A stretch of DNA of 41,713 bases from Saprospiraceae bacterium (GTDB lineage Bacteria; Bacteroidota; Bacteroidia; Chitinophagales; Saprospiraceae): positions 1-41,713 of the forward strand of contig JALHQW010000065.1 of NCBI GenBank assembly GCA_022841745.1, written 5' to 3'. Positions 14,966 to 24,710 of this stretch are shown here, piece by piece. A program made the position numbers and the translations under genes. The notes under the pieces were generated by a model that saw only the letters and a list, made by a program, of their open reading frames with translations, did not search any database and was not told where the DNA came from. Positions within the stretch are counted from its first letter, which is position 1, and each line of letters starts with the position of its first letter.

Positions 14966-15528
14966 CATTCCGGTCTGTCGTACCTGGGATTTCCATTAGG
15001 TCAACACCGCAAACCCGTCCAAAAGGAGCAACCGAAAAGGCAATTTATCCCAAAGCCGAAGGGCATTTTCGAGATTCAGAAATTGGAAATTAGAAATTGT
15101 AAGCCAATCCGCCCCTATAATTTCTTAACCCATCAGTTTCATAGATTTTCAGCCCTGTTTTTACCCAAAAAAGACGACCAAACCATTTTCGGTGCATTAC
15201 ATCCGCATCATTCTTAGGTAAACACCATCGTAAAAGCGTTCTTGGTCAGTGAGAACCCGTAAAAGTGGAAGTTCGATTTGGGGCTGGGAGGCACAAGCGG
15301 CATTGATAGTTTCCCCATTTCTTGGCACAAACTACATCTCAAGACACACCACTTTTTCAGCGCTCAACAAACTGGCCTGCCTTTATCTATTTGGCGTTGC
15401 TCCTTTCCTTTGGCCTTCTTTCCGACATTTGACCTTTTCCGAATTCAACGTGCGGCGGTAACTGGCGTGCCTGTTTTGCTATTCCTGCACAACTCCCTCA
15501 TTTGTGGGAGTCAAAACTGAAAACCACC
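14966..15528. other. 560-bp spacer upstream of rng
   Basis: No convincing gene is visible. Short plus-strand open stretches around 15249-15520 lack protein-like composition. A short repeat-like ATTGGAAATTAGAAATTG lies near 15080-15100, the GGAAATT type seen elsewhere. The segment probably contains the rng promoter and a long 5' leader; RNase E/G messages in other bacteria are often autoregulated through such leaders, but I cannot identify a structure here. Confidence 0.45.
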
Positions 15529-17079
15529 GTGGAAAAGGAATTAATCATCAATTCTACGCCCACCGAAGTCGAAATTGCGCTCTTGGAGGATGGTAAGCTC
15601 GTGGAGCTGCACCACCAAAAAACGAACAACAATTTCTCGGTCGGCGACATTTTTCTGGGCAAGATCATCAAGACCATGCCCAACCTCAACGCCGCTTTTG
15701 TGGACATTGGCCACAAGAAGGAGGCGTTCTTGCATTATACCGACCTCGGCCCAAAGCTCAAGTCGCTGCTCAAGTACACCAACAGCGTGATGTCGGGCAG
15801 CCAAACCACCCCCACGCTCGACAATTTCAAAATTGAGCCGGAAATCATCAAGACGGGCAAGATGGACCAGGTCGTCGTGAAACGGCAGCCCATCCTCGTG
15901 CAAATCCTGAAAGAGCCTATCTCCACCAAAGGCCCCCGCCTAAGTTGCGAGTTGACCATTCCCGGTAGGTTTTTGGTGCTCACACCGTTCTCCGATGTGG
16001 TGGCCGTTTCCAAGAAAATTGCCAATGCCGAGGAGCGCAAACGCCTAAAGACCCTTATCGAAAGCGTCAAGCCCAAGAACTTCGGCGTCATCGTGCGAAC
16101 CGCTGCAGAGGGCAAGCGCATACAAGACCTGCACGAAGAACTGGCCATGATGCAGAGCAAATGGGAGGATGTGTTCAACCAGTTGCAAGGTGCCAAGCCA
16201 CCCGCAAAGCTCCTCAGCGAGCTTGACAAAACGACCAGCATCCTGCGTGACATCCTCAGCGATTCGTTCAACCGAATCGTCGTCAACGACAAGCAGCTCT
16301 ACCAGAACATCCGCCACTTCCTCGGTAATATCGCCCCGGACAAGGTAGAGATCGCCCAGTTGCACAACAAGAACAAGCCGATTTTCGAGAACTTTGGCGT
16401 CACCCGCCAAATCAAGTCTTCCTTCGGTAAAACGGCCACGATGCCCAGCGGGGCTTATGTCGTCATCGAGTCAACAGAGGCCATGCACGTCATTGACGTG
16501 AACAGCGGCCACAAGATGACAGGCGCCAACCAAGAGGAGGCCGTGCTGAACGTGAACATTGAAGCAGCTGAGGAAATTGCCCGTCAATTGCGCCTGCGTG
16601 ATATTGGTGGCCTCATCACCATTGACTTCATTGACATGCGCAACAACGAGCACAAAAAAGAGCTCTTCAAGGTGATGCGGGATGCGATGAAGAAAGACAG
16701 GGCGCAGCATACCATCCTGCCACTGAGCAAGTTCGGCTTGATGCAGATTACCCGCCAGCGGGTGCGGCCAGAGGTGAAAATCAACACCTCCGAGCAATGC
16801 CCTGCCTGCCAAGGCACCGGCAAGGTGACGCCACAGGTACTCGTGACCGACCTCATCGAGCGTGACCTTAAATTCATCCTCGAATCGGGGGCAAAAGGCA
16901 AGCTGACGCTGAAGGCGCATCCATTCGTACATGCCTTCTTGAAAAAAGGCCTACCCAACTCGCAAATGCGTTGGTATGGAAGGTACTACCGTTGGATTGG
17001 CTTGAAGGCCGATCACAGTTACCAGGTATCGGAATACAAGTTCTTCAACGATTCCGATGATGAGATAAGGCTGAATTGA
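15529..17079 (+). CDS. rng: Ribonuclease E/G family protein
   Basis: A GTG start at 15529 (MEKELIINSTPTEVEIALLE) matches the usual Bacteroidota N-terminus; a TTG nine codons upstream is possible. The 516-residue product has an S1-like RNA-binding region with 'SVGDIFLGKIIKTMPNLNAAFVDIG'. The catalytic DNase-I-like region includes 'MHVIDVNSGHK' and 'LRDIGGLITIDFIDM' with its metal-binding Asp residues. The Zn-link motif is 'CPACQGTGK'. The length is that of RNase G without the long RNase E tail. It processes rRNA and initiates mRNA decay in the cytosol. The 3' spacer carries paired-hairpin copy B. Confidence 0.95.
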   Translation: MEKELIINSTPTEVEIALLEDGKLVELHHQKTNNNFSVGDIFLGKIIKTMPNLNAAFVDIGHKKEAFLHYTDLGPKLKSLLKYTNSVMSGSQTTPTLDNFKIEPEIIKTGKMDQVVVKRQPILVQILKEPISTKGPRLSCELTIPGRFLVLTPFSDVVAVSKKIANAEERKRLKTLIESVKPKNFGVIVRTAAEGKRIQDLHEELAMMQSKWEDVFNQLQGAKPPAKLLSELDKTTSILRDILSDSFNRIVVNDKQLYQNIRHFLGNIAPDKVEIAQLHNKNKPIFENFGVTRQIKSSFGKTATMPSGAYVVIESTEAMHVIDVNSGHKMTGANQEEAVLNVNIEAAEEIARQLRLRDIGGLITIDFIDMRNNEHKKELFKVMRDAMKKDRAQHTILPLSKFGLMQITRQRVRPEVKINTSEQCPACQGTGKVTPQVLVTDLIERDLKFILESGAKGKLTLKAHPFVHAFLKKGLPNSQMRWYGRYYRWIGLKADHSYQVSEYKFFNDSDDEIRLN

Positions 17080-17248
17080 GCAATTGCTAATTTCAAAGAT
17101 GATACCGGAGGGGCTTGTGTTCACAGGCCCTTTCGTCGTATTAGGGGCAGGTGCAATCACTGGCCCGGCAGGCAGCAAGAAGGCAGCAGACGAAAAAAAA
17201 CAGCATGATTGATTGCCAGTGCGGTATTTTCATGTTCTAAACCATTTG

Positions 17249-17357
17249 TAACTATTTAGTTGGGGTGTTTTTCGGTAAAAATTTTCAATTTTTACCGAAA
17301 AACACCTCAAAACGTGGGAGGAGAGAGAAAAATGAAATTTTTTCTCTCTCCTCCCAC
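17249..17357 (+). repeat. Paired-hairpin element, copy B
   Basis: GTAACTATTTAG is followed by hairpin 17264-17306 (GGTGTTTTTCGGTAAAAATT, loop TTC, perfect arms) and hairpin 17314-17357 (GTGGGAGGAGAGAG..., loop GAA, one bulge). The sequences are those of copy A, but the order of the two hairpins is exchanged. In the first hairpin both arms have changed together relative to copy A. The spacer 17080-17411 holds nothing else that looks coding. Confidence 0.92.
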
Positions 17358-17411
17358 ACCCTCTTGGAAAGCTACAACCATTTTTCAGGAAGCACAAATT
17401 TAGCAAAAACG

Positions 17412-18563
17412 GTGGGGCAAGCGAAAAAAATACTCGTAGCGCCGCTTGGTTGGGGGCTTGGCCATGCGACCCGTTGCATGCCCATCGTCCACGAGTTACA
17501 GCGGCAAGGTGCCGAAGTCATGCTGGCCTCCGATGGCCGGGCACTGGTCTTGTTGCAGCAGGAGTTCCCATCATTGCCATGCTTCGAACTGCCCAGCTAT
17601 GACGTGCAATACCGCAGCCGCAACATGGTCATCAGCATCGCTGCACAATTGCCTAAAATCCTATGGGCCATCTGGCGGGAGCATGTGTTACTGCACAAAA
17701 TGGTGGAGCAACACAGTGTTGACGCTGTCATTTCTGATAACCGCTACGGCTGTTTTTCATCGAAAACACCGTGCGTTTTCATCACCCACCAATTGCACAT
17801 TCCCGTTCCGAAATGGATGAGTTGGTTCGTCAATTTGGTCAACCACCTCGTCATCAGCCGCTTTGATGCTTGTTGGATACCCGATATTGCCACAGTGCCG
17901 AACCTTTCCGGGGCACTCTCTCACCCTACACCCAGTTTGCTCCGCAAAAAACTGACGCACATTGGCGCCCTGACAAGGATGCACTCCCTTTCCCTACAGG
18001 GGCAGGTAATTCCTCCCCATAGGGTTGAGCATCCCTCTTACCTTTATGATGCCATCGCCGTGCTATCAGGGCCAGAGCCACAGCGGACGGAACTGGAAAA
18101 GCTGATAGTGGAGCAGGCTCATACATTGCCAATCAAGGTTTTATTGGTGCAGGGCAAGCCAGAGCAACCAACCGCAAGCACCGAATCTTACCCTGAGAAC
18201 GTCATAGTCATACCATCCATGACCGCTGGAGAACTCAACCAGGCCATCCTCGAAAGCGAGGTTTTTATCGGGCGCTCTGGCTACAGCACGGTGATGGACT
18301 TGGCACACCTCGGCAAGCTAGCCCTGCTCATCCCGACGCCGGGGCAAGCGGAGCAGGAGTATTTGGCGCAGCAACTGGCCGCTGAAAATACTGTTGTTGC
18401 ACAGCAACAGCATGAACTGAACTTAGCAGCAGGCATTGCGGCAGCAAAAGAAAGCAAGGGGTTGCGAGCTATTTTTTTTGATGAGAATGCTTTAAAAAAT
18501 GCGGTAGCAGTTTTGTTGCAGGGTATCCCTGGGCAATTGGCTGCGTCTAATACGGGGCATTGA
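17412..18563 (+). CDS. GT28/MurG-like glycosyltransferase
   Basis: A GTG at 17412 gives a 383-residue product, [20 protein letters not shown]; the open frame continues upstream only through the hairpin element. '[18 protein letters not shown]' is the glycine-rich acceptor-side loop of UDP-sugar transferases of the MurG/GT28 type. The C-terminal half contains '[17 protein letters not shown]' and '[20 protein letters not shown]', followed by '[13 protein letters not shown]', the nucleotide-sugar-binding block (compare GGxST...E...PG..EQ). It is probably a cytosolic or membrane-associated enzyme that glycosylates a lipid or small acceptor. The donor and acceptor are unknown. There is a 332-bp gap from rng, so it likely has its own promoter. 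Confidence 0.82.
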   Translation: MGQAKKILVAPLGWGLGHATRCMPIVHELQRQGAEVMLASDGRALVLLQQEFPSLPCFELPSYDVQYRSRNMVISIAAQLPKILWAIWREHVLLHKMVEQHSVDAVISDNRYGCFSSKTPCVFITHQLHIPVPKWMSWFVNLVNHLVISRFDACWIPDIATVPNLSGALSHPTPSLLRKKLTHIGALTRMHSLSLQGQVIPPHRVEHPSYLYDAIAVLSGPEPQRTELEKLIVEQAHTLPIKVLLVQGKPEQPTASTESYPENVIVIPSMTAGELNQAILESEVFIGRSGYSTVMDLAHLGKLALLIPTPGQAEQEYLAQQLAAENTVVAQQQHELNLAAGIAAAKESKGLRAIFFDENALKNAVAVLLQGIPGQLAASNTGH

Positions 18564-18592
18564 ATTGGTTGTAAATTTGCTCCGCAAAACCA

Positions 18593-18625
18593 TTGCACCG
18601 TGCAGCTGTTTTCAAACTAACTTTG
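18593..18625 (+). promoter_or_regulatory. Promoter of nadA (TTG-N22-TAACTTTG)
   Basis: TTG at 18593-18595 is followed after 22 nt by TAACTTTG (18618-18625), a good Bacteroidota -33/-7 pair. The start codon is 17 nt downstream. A second -7-like box, TAAATTTG, is at 18572-18579. Confidence 0.6.
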
Positions 18626-18642
18626 CCAAAAATCTTCAAAAA

Positions 18643-19650
18643 ATGACTAATATACTCGAACTCGCCCCCCAACAACTAGAAAAATTCGGCTACCTCGACC
18701 TGGACGTTGACCCTACGCTCGACCTGGTCGAAGAAATAAACAAGCTGAAAAAAGAGAAGAACGCCATCATCTTGGCGCACTACTACCAAGAGCCTGATAT
18801 CCAGGACATTGCGGACTATATTGGCGACAGCCTCGGCCTATCGCAAGAGGCCGCCCGCACCGAGGCTGACATTATCGTGTTCGCTGGCGTACACTTCATG
18901 GCGGAAACTGCCAAGATGCTCAGCCCTCATAAGAAGGTCATCCTGCCCGACCTTAAGGCAGGCTGTTCGCTCGCCGATGCTTGCCCCGCCCCGCTTTTCA
19001 AGGAGTTCAAAAAGAAATACCCCGACCATATCGTGGTGAGCTACGTGAACACCACCGCAGAGATGAAGACCCTGACCGACATCTGCTGCACCAGCACCAA
19101 TGCCGTGCAAATCATCGAGAGCATCCCAAAAGACCAGCCCATCATCTTTGCGCCGGACATCAATCTTGGCCGCTATTTGGTGAAAAAAACGGGGCGTGAC
19201 ATGGTGCTCTGGAACGGTGCCTGCATGGTACACGAGATTTTCTCCGCCGAAAAGATTGCGAAGCTGCAAATACGCCACCCGAAAGCGCTGCTAATCGCCC
19301 ACCCAGAATGCGAGTCGCACATCCTTGAAAAAGCGCACTACATAGGTTCAACAACAGGCCTTCTGAAATTCACGATGCGCAGCGAAGCCACCGAGTTCAT
19401 CGTGGCTACTGAGGCAGGCATTATCCACCAGATGGAGAAGGCCAGCCCGCACAAGACCTTCATCCCGGCCCCGCCCGAAAACACCTGCGCCTGCAACGAA
19501 TGCCCGCACATGAAGCGCAACACGCTGGAAAAACTGTATGTCTGCATGAAATACGAACTGCCCGAAGTCATCCTGCCGGATTGGGTCATCCGGGAAGGGG
19601 TGAAGAGCATTGATAGGATGCTGGAGATTTCGGCAGCAGCAGGCTTGTAG
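18643..19650 (+). CDS. nadA: Quinolinate synthase
   Basis: The start at ATG 18643 ([10 protein letters not shown]) gives 335 residues; upstream in-frame ATG 18565 lies ahead of the promoter. Family motifs are '[20 protein letters not shown]', 'GDSLGLSQ', '[14 protein letters not shown]', '[14 protein letters not shown]', '[10 protein letters not shown]' and 'HPECESH'. Cys108, Cys194 and Cys287 (in CACNECPHM) fit the three [4Fe-4S] ligands. NadA condenses iminoaspartate and dihydroxyacetone phosphate to quinolinate in NAD synthesis. nadB and nadC are not adjacent. It converges on lon with a 31-bp palindrome between. Confidence 0.97.
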   Translation: MTNILELAPQQLEKFGYLDLDVDPTLDLVEEINKLKKEKNAIILAHYYQEPDIQDIADYIGDSLGLSQEAARTEADIIVFAGVHFMAETAKMLSPHKKVILPDLKAGCSLADACPAPLFKEFKKKYPDHIVVSYVNTTAEMKTLTDICCTSTNAVQIIESIPKDQPIIFAPDINLGRYLVKKTGRDMVLWNGACMVHEIFSAEKIAKLQIRHPKALLIAHPECESHILEKAHYIGSTTGLLKFTMRSEATEFIVATEAGIIHQMEKASPHKTFIPAPPENTCACNECPHMKRNTLEKLYVCMKYELPEVILPDWVIREGVKSIDRMLEISAAAGL

Positions 19651-19651
19651 A

Positions 19652-19724
19652 ATTGTTGGAATTGTTGAATTGTTTGATTGCTGTTAACTCAATAGCAATC
19701 AAACAATTCAACAATTCCAACAAT
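19652..19724. terminator. 31-bp perfect palindrome between nadA and lon
   Basis: Arms 19652-19682 and 19694-19724 are perfectly complementary over 31 nt with an 11-nt loop. Each arm is itself made of AATTGTTG-like words repeated three times. It begins right after the nadA stop and ends on the lon stop codon. It is A/T-rich without a terminal T-run, but its place between convergent genes suggests a bidirectional terminator or mRNA 3'-end barrier. Confidence 0.75.
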
Positions 19725-22153
19725 CATTTCTTCTTCCCCTTGGGTTCCACAATGGCAATGGCGAGCACCTCTTCCATCCTGTCCACGTAGTGGAAAATGA
19801 GACCGGCGATAAAATCCTGGTTGATTTCCTCCACGTTCTTTTGGTTCTCTTTGCAGAGGATGATTTCCTTGATACCAGCCCGCTTAGCGGCGAGGATTTT
19901 CTCTTTGATGCCTCCCACTGGCAGTACCTTGCCACGCAGAGTGATTTCGCCAGTCATGGCAACGAAGGGCTTAACGGGCTTTTTCGTGAAAGCCGAGGTC
20001 AGGGCCGTGAGCATGGTCACCCCCGCCGATGGGCCGTCCTTCGGGATGGCGCCTTCTGGCACGTGGATGTGGATGTCGTGCTCCTCCAGTACTTTTGGGT
20101 CAACGCCGAGCTGCTCCGTGTGTGCTTTGATATAGCTGATCGCCGTCGTGGCCGATTCCTTCATCACGGAGCCAAGATTGCCGGTCATGGTGACACCGCC
20201 CTTGCCTTTGTGCAGGCTGGTTTCGATGAAAAGTATTTCGCCGCCAACACTCGTCCAAGCAAGGCCGATGGCCACGCCACAGGGCTGTGCTTCTTTGTAG
20301 AGGTCGTTGGAAAAACGGGGCGGGCCCAGCATTTCCTTCAAGTCCTCTGGCTTTATGTTCAAGTCGTAGGCCTCCTCCATGGCCACCTTCTTGGCCACGA
20401 AGCGCATCACGCCCGCTACCTGACGGGAGAGGTTGCGCACGCCCGACTCACGGGTGTATTCCTGAATCAACTTCGTCAACACCTGCTTGTTGAGGCTGAT
20501 TTGGTTGGACTTTAGGCCGTGTTCCTTGCACTGCTCCGGTATCAAGTGCCGCTTGGATATTTCGATTTTCTCCTCGATGGAATAGCCGTTGATGTAAATC
20601 ATCTCCATCCTGTCCAGCAGGGCAGGCTGGATTGTGCTCGTCGAGTTGGCGGTAGCGATGAACATGACCTTGGACAGGTCGTATTCCAGTTCGAGGTAGT
20701 TGTCGTAAAAAGTCGAGTTCTGCTCTGGGTCGAGCACTTCGAGCAGTGCCGAGGAGGGGTCGCCCCGGAAGCTTTGGCCTACCTTGTCTATTTCATCAAG
20801 GATAAAGACGGGGTTGCCACTGCCCGATTTTTTCAACGATTGGATGATACGCCCTGGCATGGCACCGATATAGGTCTTGCGGTGTCCACGGATTTCGGCC
20901 TCGTCGTGCAGGCCACCGAGTGACATGCGGATGAACTTGCGCTTGATGGCTGTCGCAATGCTCTTGCCCAAAGAGGTCTTGCCCACGCCCGGCGGGCCGA
21001 CGAGGCAAAGGATGGGCGCTTTCATGTCGCCTTTCAATTTCAAAACAGCCAGGTGCTGAAGGATGCGGTCCTTGACCTTTTCGAGGCCGTAGTGGTCCTT
21101 GTCGAGCACTTTTTGCACCCGTTTAAGGTCGAAATTATCTTTTGTGAAATCTTCCCACGGCAGCTCCAGCAACACCTCCAAATAGTTCATCTGGATGGCG
21201 TACTCGGCCACTTGCGGGTTCATGCGGCGCAGCTTGTTGATTTCCTTGTCGAAGGTATCGCTGGCCGTTTTTGGCCATTTTTTGTTTCGAGCCCGCTCCA
21301 CCAATTGGCGAAGCTCCTCTTCTTGGGGGTTTCCGCCCAGCTCTTCCTGTATGGTCTTGAGCTGTTGGCTGAGGTAGTAGTCCCGCTGCTGCTTCTCGAT
21401 GTCCACCCGCACCTTACTCTCGATGCGGTCTTTCAGTTCGAGCAATTGCAGTTCGGTGTCCATCTGCTCCAGCAGGTTTTCCGCTTTTATGGCCAGGTTG
21501 TTTTCTTCTAGAATGGCCTGTTTCGTGGCCAACTTTACCCCAAGGTTGGAGGCGATGAAATTGATGAGGAAGCTGGGGTTGTTGATGTTCTTTATCATCA
21601 CCACCGCTTCGGATGGGATGTGCGGCGATAGCTGGATGATTTGGCGGGCCTTGTCGGTGATGGACGCCATCAGCGCTTCAAATTCCAGCTTGTTCTTGGG
21701 GGCGGTGTAGTTGATTTCCTCCACCGTGCCCTGCATATAGGGGGTTTCGGAGACCATCTTCGCCAAGCGGAAGCGGCGGCGGCCTTGCAGTATGGCCGTC
21801 GTGGTGCCGTCCGGCATCCGAATCAACTTGATGATGCGGGCCAATGTGCCCACGTCGTAGAGGTCGTCCATGCCGGGGTTCTCCACCTTGCTGTCCCGTT
21901 GCGACAGCACCGCCACAATGCGGTGGTGGTCGTAGGCTTTCTGTACCGCCCGGATGCTCTTGTCACGCCCAACAGTGATGGGGATAACCACGCCGGGGAA
22001 CAGCACGGTGTTTTTCAGCGCCAACACAGGCAGCACTTCGGGGTAAGGGTCTTTTATGCTTAGCTCGTCCTCTTCCTCGATGGTAATCAGCGGCATGAAT
22101 TCGCCTTCTTCATCGAAACCTTCGGGCGAGTATAGTTCATCAATCAATGGCAT
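19724..22153 (-). CDS. lon: ATP-dependent protease La (Lon)
   Basis: This 809-residue protein has all Lon domains. The N-terminal substrate-binding LON domain covers about 40-240 ([20 protein letters not shown]), then comes a coiled linker and the AAA+ module with Walker A GPPGVGKT (386-393) and Walker B FILDEID (450-456). The C-terminal protease domain has the Ser-Lys dyad, Ser709 in PKDGPSAG and Lys750 in GGIKEK. Lon degrades damaged and regulatory proteins using ATP in the cytosol. A -7 element lies about 100 nt upstream. No HAIR-type heat-shock operator was recognised. Confidence 0.98.
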   Translation of the reverse strand: MPLIDELYSPEGFDEEGEFMPLITIEEEDELSIKDPYPEVLPVLALKNTVLFPGVVIPITVGRDKSIRAVQKAYDHHRIVAVLSQRDSKVENPGMDDLYDVGTLARIIKLIRMPDGTTTAILQGRRRFRLAKMVSETPYMQGTVEEINYTAPKNKLEFEALMASITDKARQIIQLSPHIPSEAVVMIKNINNPSFLINFIASNLGVKLATKQAILEENNLAIKAENLLEQMDTELQLLELKDRIESKVRVDIEKQQRDYYLSQQLKTIQEELGGNPQEEELRQLVERARNKKWPKTASDTFDKEINKLRRMNPQVAEYAIQMNYLEVLLELPWEDFTKDNFDLKRVQKVLDKDHYGLEKVKDRILQHLAVLKLKGDMKAPILCLVGPPGVGKTSLGKSIATAIKRKFIRMSLGGLHDEAEIRGHRKTYIGAMPGRIIQSLKKSGSGNPVFILDEIDKVGQSFRGDPSSALLEVLDPEQNSTFYDNYLELEYDLSKVMFIATANSTSTIQPALLDRMEMIYINGYSIEEKIEISKRHLIPEQCKEHGLKSNQISLNKQVLTKLIQEYTRESGVRNLSRQVAGVMRFVAKKVAMEEAYDLNIKPEDLKEMLGPPRFSNDLYKEAQPCGVAIGLAWTSVGGEILFIETSLHKGKGGVTMTGNLGSVMKESATTAISYIKAHTEQLGVDPKVLEEHDIHIHVPEGAIPKDGPSAGVTMLTALTSAFTKKPVKPFVAMTGEITLRGKVLPVGGIKEKILAAKRAGIKEIILCKENQKNVEEINQDFIAGLIFHYVDRMEEVLAIAIVEPKGKKK

Positions 22154-22598
22154 AGTCTGGATTGGGAAATTGGAAATTGGAAATTAAGAAATTGGGGACC
22201 GGTTGAATGTCTTGGCTTTTCCAATGGCCAACTTGTAATGTTGTGATTCAAGTCTGCAAAAATACGACGTTCTAGTTGTCAAACTGTCAGGTGTTGGGAA
22301 CTTTTGCAGTTTTTACGGACTGTGCCAAGATTTATGCCACGGGGGGCTATGGGCAATAGCATGCATGAATTGGCAGGTTTTGGTGGGAAAAGGCGGAAAG
22401 GATGGCAGGGGCGATACTGATATACCAAAATACCAAGCCCATGCCAAGCGTACTCGGCACGGGCTGGCACAAATTCGATTTTGTGAGGCAGGCCAATGGG
22501 GTTGCCGCTGCCATGCCTTTTAGGCGCTGGCAATTTCTTCAGCCATTTTGTAGCATCTCCCATTTCAGGTCATCCACTGTGGCTTTGGCTTCCAGCCA
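22154..22598. other. Spacer between lon and the HTH gene
   Basis: This 445-bp stretch has GGAAATT tandem words (about 22164-22185) next to the lon start, the lon promoter box, and a hairpin AGCCCATGCC / GGCACGGGCT (about 22437-22466). The hairpin lies downstream (minus strand) of the HTH gene and is followed there by T-rich sequence, so it is a plausible terminator. Open frames here do not look protein-like. Confidence 0.45.
22257..22264 (-). promoter_or_regulatory. Candidate -7 element TATTTTTG for lon
   Basis: The minus strand reads TATTTTTG followed by CAG, matching TAnnTTTG, 104 nt upstream of the lon start. A TTTG on the minus strand at 22283-22280 is 15 nt away, shorter than the usual 17-23 nt spacing. 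Confidence 0.35.
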
Positions 22599-22802
22599 TC
22601 AAGCAATGATGCCGTTGCGCAATGCATAGGCCACTGCCGCCGCATTGTTCGGCACCCCCATCTTGCGGTAGATGTTCTTGAGGTGCCTCGCCACGGTGTC
22701 CATCGTGATGCCACAATCGGCAGCGATGGCCTTGTAGGGATGGCCGAGGGAGATGAGGGCGAGGATTTGGAGTTCGCGGCGGGAGATGGTGGATGTTTGC
22801 AT
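22599..22802 (-). CDS. Stand-alone LuxR-type HTH protein
   Basis: This 67-residue protein consists only of a LuxR/GerE DNA-binding domain: 'ISRRELQILALISLGHPYKA', 'IAADCGITMDTVARHLKNIY' and 'RKMGVPNNAAAVAYALRNGI'. It lacks the receiver or sensor domain that normally precedes this helix-turn-helix. It should bind DNA as a dimer, but nothing in the protein can take a signal, so activity is probably set by amount or by a partner. A receiver-only gene on the same strand lies 2.5 kb away (25305-25649). The pair could be separated halves of a response regulator, though no fusion partner is adjacent. Confidence 0.85.
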   Translation of the reverse strand: MQTSTISRRELQILALISLGHPYKAIAADCGITMDTVARHLKNIYRKMGVPNNAAAVAYALRNGIIA

Positions 22803-23227
22803 GAGTTGATTTTTTATGTTATTGAAAAAAGAAGAATAATGGTCCTAGTAGGCTTTAGTTCTTGTAGCTTGCTTATTAAATCCTTTTCATTTTTACGTTT
22901 TAAGTTTCAATTTTTTTTTCACAAAGTTGACCCTGTCGTCCCCTTCCTCGACTCCCCGAAAACCCCCAATCCCTATCCCAGAAAACGGTTATTCTTCCCA
23001 CCGCTTTTCGCCTCATCAATTTCATTTTCCACCACAAGTGTAGCCATTGTTAAATTTTCTATCTTCACCCAAAAATTCCATTTCCTCAAAAGAAATGAAA
23101 TACATTTAATTTTTTATAAGATTTATATCTATCACAAATTCAATAAATTGCGCCAGCAATATTCTTGTTCTGAAATCCTTGAAAACACAACCCCGAATCG
23201 CCTATTTTTTTTTCAAATAAACGCCTG
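22803..23227. other. A+T-rich divergent spacer
   Basis: This 425-bp region separates the HTH gene (minus) from the helical-repeat gene (plus). It is strongly T-rich with runs of 8-9 T. No clean TAnnTTTG box or small gene was identified, though promoters for both genes must lie here. Confidence 0.45.
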
Positions 23228-24667
23228 ATGAAGCTGCTTACCCTGTTGAAGTCGCTCCAGCCTGACGAGCACAAGGAATTGGAGAAGTTCCTCGACTCGC
23301 CCTTCCACCGGACGAGCGAGCAGCACTTGGTGTACTTCAAGTACTTCCGCAAGCACCACAAGGACTTCGATTTGGACAAGGCAGCACTTGAGACAGCCTA
23401 CCGCCGCTGCTTCGGCAAGGACTCGTACACCGACCACAAGCTCTACAACCTCATGTCGGGACTGGCAAAGCAGGTCGAACAGTTCATGGCCGTTAAAATA
23501 TTGATGAATTCGAATGGGAGCCATTTGCAGCAGGCATTGTTGGTAAGGGCATTGGGAGAACGGAACATGGGGACATATTTCCAGGCCGAGGCCGAGCAAC
23601 TGATTGAGGAAATACAGGCAAAGCCCGTAAAAGCCGCTGAGGATTACCTCCTGTTGGAGCAACTCTACCACCAGGTCTATTTCAACCCCGACACGACCAA
23701 GCACCTGCCAAAGCCAAGCTCCTTGCAGCTTGCCGCCGACTGCCTCGATACTTACTACACCATTTCCAAGCTGCGCTATGCGTCCGAGATGAAGGCAAGG
23801 GAACGCATCTTAAAGGACCGCTACCAAACGCCGCTGCTGCCTGCCGTGCTGTCAAGCCTCACGGAAATGGAGACGGGAGACCGCCCCCCGTTGCTGACCG
23901 CCTACCTTGGCCTACTGGAAGCCTACACAATTGGGGTTGACGAAAATAATTTTAAGCGGGCAAAGGAAATGTTCGTACAGGACTTTGAACGCCTGCCCGA
24001 AAGCGACAAGCGGCTCCTGCTCACGCAACTGATAAACTGTGGCATGACGCTGCGTTCCAGTGAAATTGAGGTGAACCAAGAACTGTACACCCTGTATAAA
24101 TTGGCCATCCGATCCAATATGCTGTTGGAGAACAACCGGATAACGCACGTTACTTTTGCAAACGTTGTGGCCATTGCTGCGTTGTGCAAGGAGCCTGACT
24201 GGGCAGCCAGCTTTGTCGTAGAATATGCTCCCCACCTAGAACCCAACAAAAAGGAAGGTGCAGTTGCGCTGTCATGGGCTTTTATCCATTACCACAAAGG
24301 CGAATTGGACGCCGCCCAAAAACAGTTGATCGCACCGATTTTCAAACTGAAACATTTTGACATTCCGGCGAGGGTGCTTCTTGCAAAAATAGCCTTCGAC
24401 CAATATTTGGTGGATAGCAGCAATTATGAGTTCCTGTTCCATAATTTGGATTCCTTCGAAAAATACGTTGCTTGCAAGGAATCGTTGAGCGCTGACAGGG
24501 TAGCTGCGGTGCTGGGCTTTGTGCGGTTCGTCCGCAAAATGATGAGGGTGAGTACCGATGAGGTGCCCGTTTCGGGCAAAAGCAAGGAACTTCTAGAGGC
24601 AAAGCTGAACAAGGAGGAATATATGATATCGAGGAAATGGCTGGAGGAAAGGGTTCACAAGCTATGA
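23228..24667 (+). CDS. Helical-repeat protein of unknown function (paralogue 1)
   Basis: This 479-residue, soluble, almost entirely alpha-helical protein has no signal peptide. It starts 'MKLLTLLKSLQPDEHKELEK', the same pattern (L..LLKS....E....F) as the N-terminus of the protein at 28032-29597, which reads LFFLIKSMTKAEKRLFK. Both continue with a helical segment of 'Y..LFEAM'/'YFKYFRKH' type and then TPR-like helices, so I consider them distant members of one Bacteroidota family. The function is unknown; helical solenoids usually bind partner proteins. The gene is monocistronic and ends in a strong terminator shared with the convergent FN3 gene. Confidence 0.7.
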   Translation: MKLLTLLKSLQPDEHKELEKFLDSPFHRTSEQHLVYFKYFRKHHKDFDLDKAALETAYRRCFGKDSYTDHKLYNLMSGLAKQVEQFMAVKILMNSNGSHLQQALLVRALGERNMGTYFQAEAEQLIEEIQAKPVKAAEDYLLLEQLYHQVYFNPDTTKHLPKPSSLQLAADCLDTYYTISKLRYASEMKARERILKDRYQTPLLPAVLSSLTEMETGDRPPLLTAYLGLLEAYTIGVDENNFKRAKEMFVQDFERLPESDKRLLLTQLINCGMTLRSSEIEVNQELYTLYKLAIRSNMLLENNRITHVTFANVVAIAALCKEPDWAASFVVEYAPHLEPNKKEGAVALSWAFIHYHKGELDAAQKQLIAPIFKLKHFDIPARVLLAKIAFDQYLVDSSNYEFLFHNLDSFEKYVACKESLSADRVAAVLGFVRFVRKMMRVSTDEVPVSGKSKELLEAKLNKEEYMISRKWLEERVHKL

Positions 24668-24673
24668 CAAAAA

Positions 24674-24701
24674 GGAAGTGCCAGCTTTTGCCGGCACTTC
24701 C
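24674..24701. terminator. Bidirectional terminator between convergent genes
   Basis: GGAAGTGCC (24674-24682) pairs perfectly with GGCACTTCC (24693-24701), with an A-run on the left. It serves the helical protein gene and the FN3 gene. Confidence 0.8.
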
Positions 24702-24710
24702 CCCTGGGTG

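Noticed and set aside
22279-22563. Minus-strand 94-aa open frame between lon and the HTH gene
   Set aside because: Composition is not protein-like (scattered Pro/Arg/Cys, no hydrophobic pattern) and it overlaps the lon promoter and a likely terminator hairpin.
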